From Notoacmeibacter sp. MSK16QG-6 (GTDB taxonomy: Bacteria; Pseudomonadota; Alphaproteobacteria; Rhizobiales; Rhizobiaceae), in assembly GCF_024158145.1 (NCBI RefSeq), contig NZ_JAMYXM010000001.1, positions 372,001-436,000 on the forward strand: 64,000 nucleotides of DNA, given 5' to 3'. Within the stretch, counting starts at the first letter, position 1. Every line of letters begins with the position of its first letter. Positions 18,821 through 29,117 of this stretch are shown piece after piece. The position numbers were made by a program, and so were the translations under genes. The notes beneath the pieces were generated by a model that saw nothing but the letters and a program-made list of their open reading frames with translations, was not told the origin of the DNA and made no database searches.

Positions 18821-18855
18821 AAAAAAACCCGCCAGTGATTGTACTGGCGGGTTTT
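18821..18855. terminator. bidirectional intrinsic terminator between the two YceI genes
   Basis: A7 run at 18821-18827, then CCCGCCAGT (18828-18836), six-base loop GATTGT, ACTGGCGGG (18843-18851), then TTTTCTTTT. The 9-bp perfect stem with A-tract on one side and T-tract on the other can terminate both the YceI gene (plus) and the b561-YceI gene (minus). Confidence 0.92.
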
Positions 18856-18878
18856 CTTTTCGGTTTGCTATAGGCGCG

Positions 18879-20198
18879 TCAATTTCCAGTCTCGCGGGTC
18901 GCAACCACTTCGATCTGCAAGGTCACGTCCAGGCCAACCGTTCCGCCATCGGGATAATCGCCAGCGCCGACGCTCCAGTCCAAACGCTGCATCACCGTTT
19001 GGGCACTCATACGCGCCGTGTCGCCGTCGATGTCGAGCGTGAAAGGCAGCATCAGTGGAGCCGTCTGGCCCGCCAGTTCCAGTGTGCCGGCAGCCTCATA
19101 AGTGTTATCGGACGTCTTCGAAAAGGAATCCGCAGTCCAGATTGCCGTCGGCTGCTCGCCGGCCTTCAAAAGGCCGGTCGCGGTCGAACTCACATCGCCC
19201 ATGGAAAGGCTGCCTACCGCGACTTCGACACGCACCGACGATTTGTCGAGCGCCTCCGGATCGAACCGGATCGTCGCGGCCCAATCCTCAAAAACGCCTT
19301 CTGTTGGCGAACCGTTCTGATCCACGGCAATGGCGAGTTTGCTTGCGTCCTGGTCAACCACCCAGAGCGGCGCGGCATCCGCTGCAATGGTCCCTTCCTC
19401 CGCACCATGGGCGGCGTCGACAGCGTTCTCGCCAGCTGTCGATGCCGATGGAGCTACGGGAACCTTTTCGCTGACAGCAGCGGCTGTGTCGCGATGATCT
19501 TCACTACTCTCAATGCCATATATCAAGCCAGCTGCCACAGCCAGAACGGCCAAGCCCGCCAGAAAAGCGGGGGCATGATTATGCCCCCTCTCAGCAGAAA
19601 GGCGCGCACGCGCCTCGCTTTCGCTGCCCATCCGCCAGCCTGGCACCATGCGCGCCAGCGTGCCGTCGCGGTCGATTACCAGATGCTTCAGGGCGCCAAC
19701 GATATGGAGACCGACAAGGCCGATCATGGTGATCGCCAAGCCGGCATGAACCGACTTGAAGATTTTCGACAATTCAGCGTCGTCGCTTGGAATGAAAGGC
19801 AGGTTCTGTCCGAATGGCCACCAGATCGGTGCGAAACCCTCGGTGGCCGCATGATAGAACCAGCCAGCCAGTGGCGTTGCCAAAATAGCCGCATAGAGAG
19901 CCCAGTGGACTGTCTCCGCCAGGAACGTCTCGGCGCGCCTTTCGGGATGAAGCGGAGCAGGACGACGGTTTAAGATCGCCCAGATCACACGCAGAATGGC
20001 AAGAGCCAGGACCATTACGCCTAGCGTCTTATGCAGGCTGTAGAGCCAGATTTTCTGCGCCACTTCCTCGCCACTGACCTGTGGCAATTCATGCATATAG
20101 ATGCCGAGCGGCAGCAAGGTCAGAATGAGAAAGGCAATGGCCCAGTGCAACAGCGCCGCAACGACGCCGTAGCGTTCTATAGTATTGAAAACCCGCAT
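18879..20198 (-). CDS. cytochrome b561-YceI fusion protein
   Basis: 439 residues. Residues about 1-185 are a four-helix diheme cytochrome b561 of the bacterial CybB type, with likely heme ligands in LLHWAIAF, YSLHKTLGV, FKSVHAGLA and IGLHIVGALKHL (last pair). After another hydrophobic helix (FLAGLAVLAVAAGLIYGI) and an Ala/Glu-rich linker, residues about 260-437 are a periplasmic YceI domain. The design suggests that the YceI barrel presents a quinone-like lipid to the membrane cytochrome, which may oxidise quinol using superoxide as in E. coli CybB. The fusion is intact, and it faces a free-standing YceI gene across a shared terminator. Confidence 0.92.
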   Translation of the reverse strand: MRVFNTIERYGVVAALLHWAIAFLILTLLPLGIYMHELPQVSGEEVAQKIWLYSLHKTLGVMVLALAILRVIWAILNRRPAPLHPERRAETFLAETVHWALYAAILATPLAGWFYHAATEGFAPIWWPFGQNLPFIPSDDAELSKIFKSVHAGLAITMIGLVGLHIVGALKHLVIDRDGTLARMVPGWRMGSESEARARLSAERGHNHAPAFLAGLAVLAVAAGLIYGIESSEDHRDTAAAVSEKVPVAPSASTAGENAVDAAHGAEEGTIAADAAPLWVVDQDASKLAIAVDQNGSPTEGVFEDWAATIRFDPEALDKSSVRVEVAVGSLSMGDVSSTATGLLKAGEQPTAIWTADSFSKTSDNTYEAAGTLELAGQTAPLMLPFTLDIDGDTARMSAQTVMQRLDWSVGAGDYPDGGTVGLDVTLQIEVVATRETGN

Positions 20199-20354
20199 CG
20201 ATAAATTCCTGACCGTTCAATTTCCTGGCCATTATGGCGCTCTGATACGCAAAAGACAGTGAACAGGCTGTCATGATTTCGTGCCCCAATGCGAACCGTT
20301 GCGCTAGCCAATCAGCGAGCGCATTCTGCACTGCCCGAACAATGCTGGAGGATC

Positions 20355-21482
20355 ATGCAAATGCGGCTTCTGACTGGGTGGTTTTTCGCGGTACAAGCTG
20401 TCTTCGTCCTGGCATTCAATATCCAGCCCGACCTTGCCTCGGCCAGCGAACCGAATATCCGCACCCTACCCTATTACGACGACCGGTCCTCGCCCCAGAC
20501 GCTCGTTCATTCTCTCTATAACGCGATCAACCGACGTGAATTCGCTCGTGCATACAGTTATTTCGGGACGCCACCTGCCGCATCTGTCGAAATCTATGCG
20601 CGCGGTTTCGATGACACCGAACTGGTTCAGATCGTTACCGGCTCATCGATGGCGGAAGGCGCCGCGGGCTCGTCCTACCAGACGCTGCCCATCGCTATCC
20701 GGTCAATCGCCAAAGGGGGTGGAGAAACCGTTTTTGCTGGTTGCCTCACGGCGCGGCTTGCCAACCCGTCGATCCAGGCGAGCGACTTCCGTCCCTGGCA
20801 TATCGAGCGGACAACGATCCGTCCGAGCGACGAACCTTTCGCAAGGGCCATTCCCGACTGCGATGCCCAGGGGCGCCCTGTTCCCCAGGACTATACGATA
20901 CCCGTCTCCGAGGCGGACCCATCGCTGCTCGCAACCGTGATCGGCGTGCAACAGGCCTTTCTCCAGCGCTACGGCATGATTTGCGACGATAGCCGCGGTA
21001 CCGCGCCCACCGAGACGATAGCTTTGCCTCCGCGCAAGGATGACGGCTCGCCTTCCGAACCGACGACGGTTTTGGTCGGCTTTATCTGCGGGTTCGGAGC
21101 ATATAATCAGATGACGGTCTGGATGACCGCTTCCGACCCGGCCTATGCGGTCAGCCACGATTTTGCGGAACCGGAGATCGATTACGAACTGGGTGCATCT
21201 ACCGAAGAAGGCGTCGATGGTCCTGTCGAAACGATCGACATCGTCGGCTGGAAGACCACCGATCAATTGATCAATGCGGGATGGGACAGCGACAGCCATT
21301 CTCTTACCACTTATGCCAAATGGCGCGGCATCGGCGATGCTTATTCGACCGCAACCTACGAATGGAACGGAAGCGAGTTCGTTCTGACTTCATTTGCCGT
21401 CGATCCCAGCTTCGACCAAAAGCAGGATGCCATCACCATCTTCTCTCGTGACACGCCGCAGAACGAAGCTGGGCAGAAATGA
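20355..21482 (+). CDS. secreted DUF1176-like protein
   Basis: 375 residues from the ATG at 20355, chosen because GGAGG lies 3-4 bases upstream. The frame continues to 20289 without a ribosome-binding site. Residues 1-28 are a signal peptide (LTGWFFAVQAVFVLAFNIQPDLASA). The C-terminal segment LTTYAKWRGIGDAYSTATYEWNGSEFVLTSF resembles the end of DUF1176 proteins, and an N-terminal stretch (TLVHSLYNAINRREFARAYSYF) resembles a small SnoaL/NTF2-like helix pair. Probably periplasmic, function unknown. Four or more cysteines in the mature part may form disulfides. Confidence 0.6.
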   Translation: MQMRLLTGWFFAVQAVFVLAFNIQPDLASASEPNIRTLPYYDDRSSPQTLVHSLYNAINRREFARAYSYFGTPPAASVEIYARGFDDTELVQIVTGSSMAEGAAGSSYQTLPIAIRSIAKGGGETVFAGCLTARLANPSIQASDFRPWHIERTTIRPSDEPFARAIPDCDAQGRPVPQDYTIPVSEADPSLLATVIGVQQAFLQRYGMICDDSRGTAPTETIALPPRKDDGSPSEPTTVLVGFICGFGAYNQMTVWMTASDPAYAVSHDFAEPEIDYELGASTEEGVDGPVETIDIVGWKTTDQLINAGWDSDSHSLTTYAKWRGIGDAYSTATYEWNGSEFVLTSFAVDPSFDQKQDAITIFSRDTPQNEAGQK

Positions 21483-21486
21483 AAGC

Positions 21487-21513
21487 GCCCCGCCAGGACA
21501 AACCGGGCGGGGC
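21487..21513. terminator. GC-rich hairpin between convergent genes
   Basis: GCCCCGCC (21487-21494) pairs with GGCGGGGC (21506-21513), and the loop can close further by two GC pairs. On the minus strand it is followed by GCTTTC, so it probably ends sodB transcription, although the T-tract is weak. It sits 4 bases after the stop of the plus-strand gene. Confidence 0.65.
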
Positions 21514-21539
21514 ATCGAAAAGTACGCGTGTGATCGCGC

Positions 21540-22142
21540 CTAGCTGGTGGCGACTTCGTAGCGCTCCAGAACGTAGTCCCAGTTGATCAGATTATCGACG
21601 AACGCTTCCAGATATTTCGGCCGCGCATTGCGGTAATCGATATAATAGGAATGCTCCCATACATCGACACCGAGGATCGGCGTGCCGCCCATGATCAGCG
21701 GGTTCTCGCCATTCAGGCCATTATCGATCTGCAGCTTGCCATCCTTGACAAAGACCCATGCCCAGCCGGAGCCGAACTGCGTCTTGCCCGCATTGATGAA
21801 ATCTTCGCGGAACTTGTCATAGCCGCCCAGATCGCTTTCGAACGCTTTCGACAGCTTTTCCGGCAGGGTCTTGCCGCCGCCATCGGGCTTCATCCACTTC
21901 CAGAAATGGACGTGGTTGTAGAACTGCGCCGACTGGTTGAAGAGCTTCGGATTGTCTTTGTGGCTCTTCTTGACGATTTCCTCCAGTTCCATCGACTCGT
22001 ATTCCGTCCCCTCGATGATGCCATTCATCGTCTCGAGGTATGCATTGTGGTGCTTGTCGTGGTGATACTCGAGCGTTTCCGCGCTCATGTGCGGCGCAAG
22101 AGCGTCATAGGCATAGGGAAGATCGGGAAGTGAAAAGGCCAT
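21540..22142 (-). CDS. sodB: superoxide dismutase (Fe type)
   Basis: 200 residues, cytoplasmic. Converts superoxide to peroxide and oxygen. Metal ligands are His in LEYHHDKHHNAYL, His in FYNHVHFWKWM, and Asp/His in LGVDVWEHSYYIDY. KTQFGSGWAWV is the Fe-type signature, although Mn or cambialistic use cannot be excluded. The start ATG 22140-22142 is preceded by GGAG. A much longer frame (to 23033) is only readthrough and overlaps the L,D-transpeptidase gene. Confidence 0.95.
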   Translation of the reverse strand: MAFSLPDLPYAYDALAPHMSAETLEYHHDKHHNAYLETMNGIIEGTEYESMELEEIVKKSHKDNPKLFNQSAQFYNHVHFWKWMKPDGGGKTLPEKLSKAFESDLGGYDKFREDFINAGKTQFGSGWAWVFVKDGKLQIDNGLNGENPLIMGGTPILGVDVWEHSYYIDYRNARPKYLEAFVDNLINWDYVLERYEVATS

Positions 22143-22418
22143 ATAAGTGTCTCCTTCATTGGCAATGAATGTCGCATGGCGACAGGTCGAACGTTCAATG
22201 AACACAACGGATAAGAAGATCGTTCGTTCAACTTGATCGGCCGATTGCCGCGCTGTCTCCCTCGACCTAGCGTCTGATGCGGCTCCTGCAAGGTGCGAGA
22301 CGCTGTAACAAAAGGGCCACAACGAACGAGATGTTTGAAGCGGTTGGAACACACTGGCTATTCGCGCGTTGGCATTTGCGAGTAAGCAGGGGCAATCCAG
22401 TAAAATGCGTGGGGAATC

Positions 22419-23180
22419 ATGCTGACCACTAGTGAAAATAAAGCGGAGATGCGGTCGCGCCGCGCCGTTCTTGGCGGGCTGATTGCGACAGGCGCTGCTC
22501 TCGGTCTTGCCGGCTGTTCCACAAGCCGCGAAAACACCGCGTCGGCCCGTACGTCTTTCCGTGACCGTCTGATCGGCCGAGCCGGAGCATTCAGCGGAAG
22601 CAATCGTGTCGATTATGCCGCTGCGTATAGTTCCCAGGTCGACGAGGGTTATGTTCTGCCGGCCATTCCGTGGCAGAAGATCGACCGCCGCTACCTTCGC
22701 AGCTATGTGAAAAACACGACGGGCGAAGGTCCCAACAACCTGATCGTCGATACCGACAATCATTTCGTTTATTTCACCCGTCCCGATGGAATGGCATGGC
22801 GCTACGGCGTCGGTCTCGGCCGGGAAGGTTTCGCCTGGGCCGGCCGCGCCGAGATGCGCTGGAAGCGTAAATGGCCGACCTGGACACCGCCGGACGAGAT
22901 GATCGCCCGCCAGCCCGAACTGGAAAAATACAGCGCCGACAATGGCGGCATGCCACCCGGGCTTACCAATCCTCTCGGCGCGCGTGCTCTGTACATCTTC
23001 CAGAACGGAGAAGATACGCTCTATCGCCTGCATGGATCGCCCGAATGGAACTCCATCGGACGCAACGTGTCCTCAGGCTGCGTTCGCCTTATGAACCAGG
23101 ATATCATTCACCTCTATGATCAGGTTCCGAACGGCACGCCTATTCTCGTGACCTCGGGCCTTCGCGCTCCGGTCGCCTAA
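22419..23180 (+). CDS. L,D-transpeptidase lipoprotein (YkuD/ErfK family)
   Basis: 253 residues. N-terminus has a twin-arginine-like SRRAVLGG, a hydrophobic stretch and a lipobox LAGC (Cys near residue 28), so it is exported and lipidated. The catalytic YkuD domain covers about residues 105-250, with HGSPEWNSIG and the active-site motif SSGCVRLMNQD, whose cysteine forms the acyl-enzyme. Such enzymes make 3-3 crosslinks in peptidoglycan or attach proteins to it, important in polar-growing rhizobia. Transcribed divergently from sodB. Confidence 0.93.
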   Translation: MLTTSENKAEMRSRRAVLGGLIATGAALGLAGCSTSRENTASARTSFRDRLIGRAGAFSGSNRVDYAAAYSSQVDEGYVLPAIPWQKIDRRYLRSYVKNTTGEGPNNLIVDTDNHFVYFTRPDGMAWRYGVGLGREGFAWAGRAEMRWKRKWPTWTPPDEMIARQPELEKYSADNGGMPPGLTNPLGARALYIFQNGEDTLYRLHGSPEWNSIGRNVSSGCVRLMNQDIIHLYDQVPNGTPILVTSGLRAPVA

Positions 23181-23213
23181 GAGCAACAGCAACATTTATT
23201 GCCAAACATAATC

Positions 23214-23250
23214 AGGGCTCTCGTCCATATGGATGAGAGCCCTTTCTCTT
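23214..23250 (+). terminator. intrinsic terminator of the L,D-transpeptidase gene
   Basis: AGGGCTCTC (23214-23222), a self-complementary middle containing TCCATATGGA, then GAGAGCCCT (23235-23243) and TTTCTCTTT. A 9-bp perfect outer stem extended by an inner stem. Confidence 0.88.
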
Positions 23251-23278
23251 TGTCAGACGAAGACCGCCAGCGGGGAGA

Positions 23279-23521
23279 TCAATCCAGCCGTTCCCGTACG
23301 CGCTTCTCGGTCATGATCGCTTCCATCTGGTCGTCCAGATTGGCCGAGCGAACCTGCCCTGGAATCAGGAACAGATCGATGATCTGACCTATTCCGAGCA
23401 AACCGACGGTGAAAAACCAGATGATGCCAGTAACCCACCTGCCCGTATAGAAGCGGTGAATGCCGCACACGCCGAAAAGGCACAGCGCCCAAAGCAGATA
23501 TGCGATCCCCTTGGTTTTCAT
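23279..23521 (-). CDS. TM2 domain membrane protein
   Basis: 80 residues from the ATG at 23519-23521, which follows GGGAG. An upstream in-frame start at 23554 adds 11 hydrophilic residues and is less likely. The TM2 pattern is clear: a first helix (AYLLWALCLFGVCGIHRFYTG) and a second (WVTGIIWFFTVGLLGIGQIIDLFLIP), with the GxHRFYxG turn and a C-terminal charged tail. Function of small bacterial TM2 proteins is unknown. Confidence 0.88.
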   Translation of the reverse strand: MKTKGIAYLLWALCLFGVCGIHRFYTGRWVTGIIWFFTVGLLGIGQIIDLFLIPGQVRSANLDDQMEAIMTEKRVRERLD

Positions 23522-23616
23522 CGGTAACTCCCGGTCATTTCCATCGATCTGCATATGGGGAGGCTCGGGACGCCTCGCAAATTCAGTGGCCGGTTTTCTT
23601 CTGGCGGCGATACCTG

Positions 23617-25194
23617 CTAGCGGCGCAAGCCGCCCAGAATGCCCCGGACGACCGCCCTGCCGATCTGGCGTCCCACCTGACTCGATACGGAGCGGATAAC
23701 GCTCTTGGTGGCCGCTTCCACATAGCCCTGCCGCTTATATCCGCTTCGTTTCGATGACCTTGTGCCGAAAACGTTTTCGAACCATCCGGCCTTTTCTTCA
23801 CGCTGTTCCTCACGCAACTCATCGTCGCGCTTTTCTTCTGCATTCTCGCGGCGGGCAGCCTCGGCTTCATCCAGCGCCGCCTTTTTCGCTCGTTTTTTGA
23901 GCGTCTCATAGGCGCTTTCGCGGTCTGCCGGTTGGTCGTAGAGGCCGGCAACCGGGCTGCCGCCCATTATCATAGCGCGCTCCTGGTCGCTCAAGGGCCC
24001 GATGCGAGAAGATGGTGGGCGGATCAGCGTTCTTTGAACGACCGAGGGCACACCTTTGCTTTCGAGCGTCGAGACCAAAGCCTCGCCGACGCCCAGCTGC
24101 GTAATAGCCTCGTAACAGTCGAAATCGGGATTGGGGCGGAATGTTTCGGCCGCGGTTTTCACCGCCTTCTGCTCGCGTGGGGTATATGCACGGAGAGCAT
24201 GCTGAATGCGGTTGCCAAGCTGTGCCAGCACGGTATCGGGTACATCCAATGGGTTCTGCGTGACGAAATACACACCGACGCCCTTGGACCGTATCAGTCG
24301 GACGACCTGTTCGATTCGTTCGATCAGAATGTCCGGCGCATCATCGAACAGCAGATGCGCTTCATCGAAAAAGAAAACCAGTTTTGGCCTCTCCGGATCG
24401 CCGACCTCGGGTAGCTCCTCAAACAGTTCAGACAGCAGCCAAAGCAGGAAGGTGCCGTAGAGGCGGGGGTTCATCATCAACCGGTCGGCCGCCAGGATGT
24501 TGATCATGCCGCGACCATCACGGTCGGTGCGCATCAGATCGGCGATCTTGAGGGCCGGCTCACCAAAGAAATGCTCCGCGCCCTGTCTTTCGAGAACAAG
24601 CAGAGAGCGCTGGATCGCACCGACGCTTTGGGCCGCGACGTTACCGTATTTGCCCGACAATTCCTTGCGCCGCTCTGAAACCATTGTCAAAAGCGATTGC
24701 AAGTCCTTCAGGTCCAGCAGCAATAAGCCTTCCTCGTCAGCCAGTTCGAAAGCGATATTGAGAACGCCCTCCTGCGCATCCGTCAGATTCATGAGTCTGG
24801 ACAGCAGGAGCGGCCCCATTTCGGACACCGTCGCGCGGATCGGGTGTCCCTGCTCTCCGAACAAATCCCAGAACACGGTCGGTGAACGCTCGAAGGAGAG
24901 ACCGCCCTGCTGGTCCATTCGAATGTCTTCGACGCGCTTGTCGATAAACGCTTTCGCCTCGCCGGGCGCTGCAACGCCGGACAGATCTCCCTTTATGTCG
25001 GCGGCAAACACCGGCACGCCGGCTCGTGAGAAACCTTCTGCCAAAACCTGTAAGGACACCGTCTTGCCGGTGCCGGTGGCGCCGGTAATGAGCCCGTGTC
25101 TATTGGCGTAACCGAGCTTGAGCACTTCCGGCTTCTGGTATGCGTCGTTAACAGTCCGGCTGGCGCCGAGAAAGATTTCGTCCGGTGCGATCAT
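23617..25194 (-). CDS. HerA-like ATPase, DUF853 family
   Basis: 525 residues. Walker [11 protein letters not shown] lies near residue 40, and Walker [18 protein letters not shown] near residue 260, followed by [27 protein letters not shown], typical of the HerA/FtsK-like superfamily. A coiled, very charged segment ([28 protein letters not shown], shown here only in part) precedes a basic C-terminus with [17 protein letters not shown]. The start is the ATG at 25192-25194, because residues encoded further upstream are not family-like. The DUF853 family is widespread in Proteobacteria without an agreed function, and no nuclease partner (NurA, SIR2) is adjacent. Confidence 0.88.
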   Translation of the reverse strand: MIAPDEIFLGASRTVNDAYQKPEVLKLGYANRHGLITGATGTGKTVSLQVLAEGFSRAGVPVFAADIKGDLSGVAAPGEAKAFIDKRVEDIRMDQQGGLSFERSPTVFWDLFGEQGHPIRATVSEMGPLLLSRLMNLTDAQEGVLNIAFELADEEGLLLLDLKDLQSLLTMVSERRKELSGKYGNVAAQSVGAIQRSLLVLERQGAEHFFGEPALKIADLMRTDRDGRGMINILAADRLMMNPRLYGTFLLWLLSELFEELPEVGDPERPKLVFFFDEAHLLFDDAPDILIERIEQVVRLIRSKGVGVYFVTQNPLDVPDTVLAQLGNRIQHALRAYTPREQKAVKTAAETFRPNPDFDCYEAITQLGVGEALVSTLESKGVPSVVQRTLIRPPSSRIGPLSDQERAMIMGGSPVAGLYDQPADRESAYETLKKRAKKAALDEAEAARRENAEEKRDDELREEQREEKAGWFENVFGTRSSKRSGYKRQGYVEAATKSVIRSVSSQVGRQIGRAVVRGILGGLRR

Positions 25195-25446
25195 TAAATC
25201 TTGGTCCCATACTCGTTTGGCGCCGACCCCTGGCGAATGACCGAACGCTATAGCATTCCGCCCAAACGCCCTCAACGAAAAGCCGATGTGAACGGATTCA
25301 AGACGTTGATCCAGCAATCCTATCGGCGATACGCTTTCAATTTCATCGTCTGCGACCAAATATTAGCTTGCCGGGTGTGGTAAGGCACGCGACAACGGCG
25401 CACCGAACAAATCGCGACGACGCCGTTCCAGCATGGTGGGAGAAAA

Positions 25447-26886
25447 ATGGACGCCGCTCTTCTTCAGAATGCCGAATTTTCGTCGGTCGACATGGATGGC
25501 TGGCGCGCCTTGGCCGAAAAAGCCCTTCGTGGCGGATCGTTCGAAGAAGAGCTTGTTGACCACAGCGATGACGGAATCGCGCTCGGCCCGCTATTCGAAC
25601 CGGCCGAGCCCCGACTTCTCACCCGCGGGAAGCCGAACCGTAACTGGTCGATCGTGCAGCGTATCGACGACCCGGACGTTGCGCGTGCCCGCGAGCAGAT
25701 CGAAACAGACCTCCAGGGCGGCGCGAGCGGATTGGCGCTTGTATTCGAAGGCGCACCGAACGCTTTCGGTTACGGCCTGCCTGCGCAAGAAGACACGCTC
25801 TCAACACTGCTGGAGGGCCTGCCGGTCAACGACATATCGCTTCGGATCGACGTTCATCCCGCCTCGCGCAAATCGATGGACTGGCTGGTCGAGAATTTGA
25901 GCAACCGCCCAATCGATCCTTCAAAGCTCGATCTTTCCTTCGGCATCGATTCTGCCGCCGTCTTCGGCGGAACGGGCAGGCTGCGCATGAGCCTGGAGGC
26001 GTTGGCCGCCAGTCTGCCGCAGTCTCTGGCCCATTTTTTCGCCATGCAGGTTCCGGGCGTCCTTCTGGAGGCCGACGGTCGCGTCTATCACAATGCCGGT
26101 GCAACCGAAGCTCAGGAGCTGGGTGCGATGGCAGCGACGGCCATTGCGCATCTCAGCCTTTTCGAAGAAGCGCGTCAGCCCGTCGCGCACGCCGCACCCC
26201 ATATCGGTTTCGCGCTGTCAGCGACGCACGATCAATATCTGACCATCGCAAAGATCCGCGCTTTGCGCATGATCTGGGCGCGCCTTCTGGAAGAATGCGA
26301 AGTCTCCCCTATTCCGGCACATATCCACGCCGAAACATCGTTCCGGACGCTGGCGACGAAAGATCCGGAAACGAATATCCTGCGCAACACGGTCGCGGCC
26401 TTTTCGGCAGCCGTTGGCGGTGCCGACAGCGTTTCGATCCTGCCGCATACGATCACACATGGCCTGCCCGACCCGTTCGCGCGACGGCTGGCCCGAAACA
26501 CGCAGCTTCTCCTGCGAGACGAAAGCAATCTCGGCTTCGTTTCCGACCCTGCAGCCGGGTCTGGCGGCATGGAGCAGCTCACCGATGAGCTTGCGGAGGC
26601 CGGATGGGAGGAAATGCGCAAGTTGCAAACGGAGGGCGGGTTATTGCTATCTCTGAGAGATGGCGCTTTTCAAAAGCGGGTCGTCGCGTCACGCAATGAG
26701 AGAGCAAAAGCTTATCGTGAGGGTAAGCGAACGATCGTCGGTACGACCCTTCACCCCCTTGAGGAGGAACGCGCCGTGCAAACCACGCCCGCCGCGCAGC
26801 GACCGGTGCCGGAGGATGGCAGTGTCTTCTGCGAACGGCTGGTGCCGCTTCTTATCGCCGAAACGCTGGAGGGGGACGCAGCATGA
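25447..26886 (+). CDS. mutA: methylmalonyl-CoA mutase small subunit
   Basis: 479 residues. Matches the TIM-barrel substrate domain of the mutase small (beta) subunit: [57 protein letters not shown]. The C-terminal cobalamin-binding domain seen as a vestige in longer MutA proteins (over 600 residues) is absent. The ribosome-binding site GGTGGGAG precedes the ATG. It overlaps mutB as ATGA, so the two subunits are made in step. Together they interconvert succinyl-CoA and methylmalonyl-CoA in propionate and branched-chain amino acid breakdown. Confidence 0.9.
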   Translation: MDAALLQNAEFSSVDMDGWRALAEKALRGGSFEEELVDHSDDGIALGPLFEPAEPRLLTRGKPNRNWSIVQRIDDPDVARAREQIETDLQGGASGLALVFEGAPNAFGYGLPAQEDTLSTLLEGLPVNDISLRIDVHPASRKSMDWLVENLSNRPIDPSKLDLSFGIDSAAVFGGTGRLRMSLEALAASLPQSLAHFFAMQVPGVLLEADGRVYHNAGATEAQELGAMAATAIAHLSLFEEARQPVAHAAPHIGFALSATHDQYLTIAKIRALRMIWARLLEECEVSPIPAHIHAETSFRTLATKDPETNILRNTVAAFSAAVGGADSVSILPHTITHGLPDPFARRLARNTQLLLRDESNLGFVSDPAAGSGGMEQLTDELAEAGWEEMRKLQTEGGLLLSLRDGAFQKRVVASRNERAKAYREGKRTIVGTTLHPLEEERAVQTTPAAQRPVPEDGSVFCERLVPLLIAETLEGDAA

Positions 26887-29018
26887 AGCCCGATTTCTCG
26901 AAGATCGCCTGGTCCAAGCCCTCGGCTCTGCCGGAGCGCGAACTCGAAGGCAAATGGACAACCCCCGAAGGTATCGACGTAGAGCGTGCCTACGGCGCGG
27001 ACGAGCGTGACTCTTTGTCATTTCAGAATACGATGCCTGGGACTGCGCCGTTCATCCGGGGGCCTTACCCTACAATGTATGTTCAGCGGCCCTGGACAGT
27101 CCGCCAATATGCGGGCTTCTCGACCGCGGAAGAATCCAACGCCTTTTACCGCCGCAACCTCGCTGCCGGTCAGAAAGGCCTTTCCGTCGCATTCGATCTG
27201 GCGACCCATCGGGGCTACGATTCCGACAGTCCCCGCGCGGCTGGCGATGTCGGCATGGCGGGCGTCGCCATCGACTCCATCCTCGACATGCAGACGCTCT
27301 TCGACGGTATCCCTCTCGACGAGATGACCGTTTCGATGACCATGAACGGAGCCGTGCTACCGATCATGGCGCTCTACATCGTCGCGGCGGAAGAACAGGG
27401 TGTCAGCCAGGATAAGCTGGCCGGGACAATTCAGAACGACATCCTGAAGGAGTTCATGGTCCGCAACACTTACATTTATCCGCCCAAACCCTCCATGCGG
27501 ATCGTCTCGGACATCTTTGCCTATACGGCGGAGAACATGCCGCGCTACAACTCAATCTCCATTTCCGGCTATCATATGCAGGAAGCCGGCGCGACGGCCG
27601 ATCTGGAGCTGGCCTACACCATCGCCGACGGGATCGAATATGCTCGCGCGGGCGTCGCCGCCGGGCTCGACATTGACAAGTTCGCTCCGCGACTCTCCTT
27701 CTTCTGGGCGGTCGGCATGAACTTCTTCATGGAAGTCGCCAAGATGCGCGCCGCGCGTCTGCTGTGGGCGACGCTAATGAAGAAGAACTTCTCACCGAAG
27801 AGCGACAAATCGCTGAGCCTGCGCACCCACTGCCAGACCTCCGGCTGGTCGCTAACCGCCCAGGACCCCTACAACAACATCATGCGCACGATGATCGAGG
27901 CGATGGCGGCGACGCAGGGCCATACACAGAGTCTGCACACCAACAGCTTCGACGAGGCGCTCGCCCTGCCGACAGATCACTCCGCGCGGATTGCTCGAAA
28001 TACCCAGCTTCTGCTCGCAGAGGAAAGTCGGACCACCGCCATGATCGATCCATGGGGCGGCTCGACCTATGTCGAGAACCTGACGCACGATCTGGCCGCC
28101 CGGGCGCTTGCCCATATCGAGGAAGTCGAGCAGTTGGGCGGCATGGCCGCCGCCAACGAAAAGGGCATTCCGAAGATGCGGATCGAAGAAGCTGCGGCCC
28201 GCACCCAGGCCCGGATCGATTCCGGACAGCAAGCGGTCGTCGGCGTCAATGTCCACGCGCCGGAAAACGACATCGAAGTGGATGTGCTGAAGGTCGACAA
28301 TGCGGAAGTGCGCGCCCGCCAGCTTTCGAAGCTTCAGGAGTTGAAGGGCACGCGGAACGTCGCGGCGGTGGAGGGCGCCTTGGACGCGTTGACCAAAGCC
28401 GCCGAGGGCGACGCCAATCTGCTGGAATACGCCATCAAGGCTGCGCGGGCGCGGGCGACCGTTGGCGAAATTTCGATGGCGCTGGAAAAGGTCTTCGGTC
28501 GCCATATGGCCGACATCCAGACCATATCGGGCGTTTATCGCAAGGAAGCCGAGGCCGATCCGGCCTTTGATAAAGCTGCCGACCGCGTTCTTGCCTTCAC
28601 GGAGCATAATGGAGGCAAGCCGCGCATCCTCGTCGCCAAGATGGGACAGGACGGTCATGACCGTGGTCAAAAGGTCGTGGCGACCGCCTTCGGCGATCTA
28701 GGCTTCGAAGTCGTGGTCGGCGCGATGTTCCAGACGCCGGAAGAAGTCGCCGAACTCGCTATCAGTCACGATGTGCACATCATCGGTGCTTCATCGCTTG
28801 CCGCCGGCCACCTGACCATGGTCCCGGAACTGCGAAAGGCATTGGACCGCGCCGGGCGCAGCGATATTCTGATCATTGCCGGTGGCGTCATTCCGCCCGG
28901 CGATTACGAAGCCGTGAGAAAGGCTGGTGCGTCCGCCATTTTTGGACCGGGTACGAAGATTTCAGCTGCTGCGACCGATTTGATCGATATGCTGGAAAAA
29001 CGTGACGAGGCCGCCTGA
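26883..29018 (+). CDS. scpA: methylmalonyl-CoA mutase large subunit (B12-dependent)
   Basis: 711 residues, full family length. The N-terminal 560 residues form the substrate barrel ([21 protein letters not shown], the loop with [20 protein letters not shown]). The C-terminal 140 residues form the flavodoxin-like B12 domain with the base-off motif DGHDRG (the histidine replaces the lower ligand of cobalamin) and [12 protein letters not shown]. It is the catalytic subunit and uses adenosylcobalamin, which connects it to the cobalt/cobamide genes at 38-40 kb. Also named mutB or bhbA in other bacteria. Confidence 0.96.
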   Translation: MKPDFSKIAWSKPSALPERELEGKWTTPEGIDVERAYGADERDSLSFQNTMPGTAPFIRGPYPTMYVQRPWTVRQYAGFSTAEESNAFYRRNLAAGQKGLSVAFDLATHRGYDSDSPRAAGDVGMAGVAIDSILDMQTLFDGIPLDEMTVSMTMNGAVLPIMALYIVAAEEQGVSQDKLAGTIQNDILKEFMVRNTYIYPPKPSMRIVSDIFAYTAENMPRYNSISISGYHMQEAGATADLELAYTIADGIEYARAGVAAGLDIDKFAPRLSFFWAVGMNFFMEVAKMRAARLLWATLMKKNFSPKSDKSLSLRTHCQTSGWSLTAQDPYNNIMRTMIEAMAATQGHTQSLHTNSFDEALALPTDHSARIARNTQLLLAEESRTTAMIDPWGGSTYVENLTHDLAARALAHIEEVEQLGGMAAANEKGIPKMRIEEAAARTQARIDSGQQAVVGVNVHAPENDIEVDVLKVDNAEVRARQLSKLQELKGTRNVAAVEGALDALTKAAEGDANLLEYAIKAARARATVGEISMALEKVFGRHMADIQTISGVYRKEAEADPAFDKAADRVLAFTEHNGGKPRILVAKMGQDGHDRGQKVVATAFGDLGFEVVVGAMFQTPEEVAELAISHDVHIIGASSLAAGHLTMVPELRKALDRAGRSDILIIAGGVIPPGDYEAVRKAGASAIFGPGTKISAAATDLIDMLEKRDEAA

Positions 29019-29047
29019 ACCCGCACCAACGTCGAACGGACGGACTA

Positions 29048-29105
29048 ATGTTACCACGTCTGTTGTAACTTTCATTTCCTAATGTTATACCGGCCGTTAT
29101 AACAT
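29048..29105 (+). promoter_or_regulatory. paired operator-like inverted repeats before the toxin-antitoxin module
   Basis: A perfect repeat ATGTTATA (29082-29089), 8-base spacer, TATAACAT (29098-29105) ends 12 bases before the antitoxin ATG. A second, weaker copy with the same 8-8-8 layout, ATGTTACC (29048-29055) and TGTAACTT (29064-29071), lies 34 bases upstream. AbrB/MazE-type antitoxins usually bind such repeats to repress their own operon. Confidence 0.7.
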
Positions 29106-29117
29106 CAGGAGCGCACC

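Noticed and set aside
21540-23033. Long minus-strand frame ending with SodB
   Set aside because: Only the last 200 residues match SodB. The extra N-terminal part is low-quality sequence overlapping the plus-strand L,D-transpeptidase gene, and a good start with GGAG lies at 22142.
23617-25194. HerA-like ATPase as part of an antiphage system
   Set aside because: No SIR2, nuclease or DUF4297 partner is adjacent. The sequence fits the housekeeping DUF853 family instead.
27764-28570. 268-residue plus-strand frame inside scpA
   Set aside because: Arg/Gly-rich out-of-frame reading of the well-supported mutase gene.
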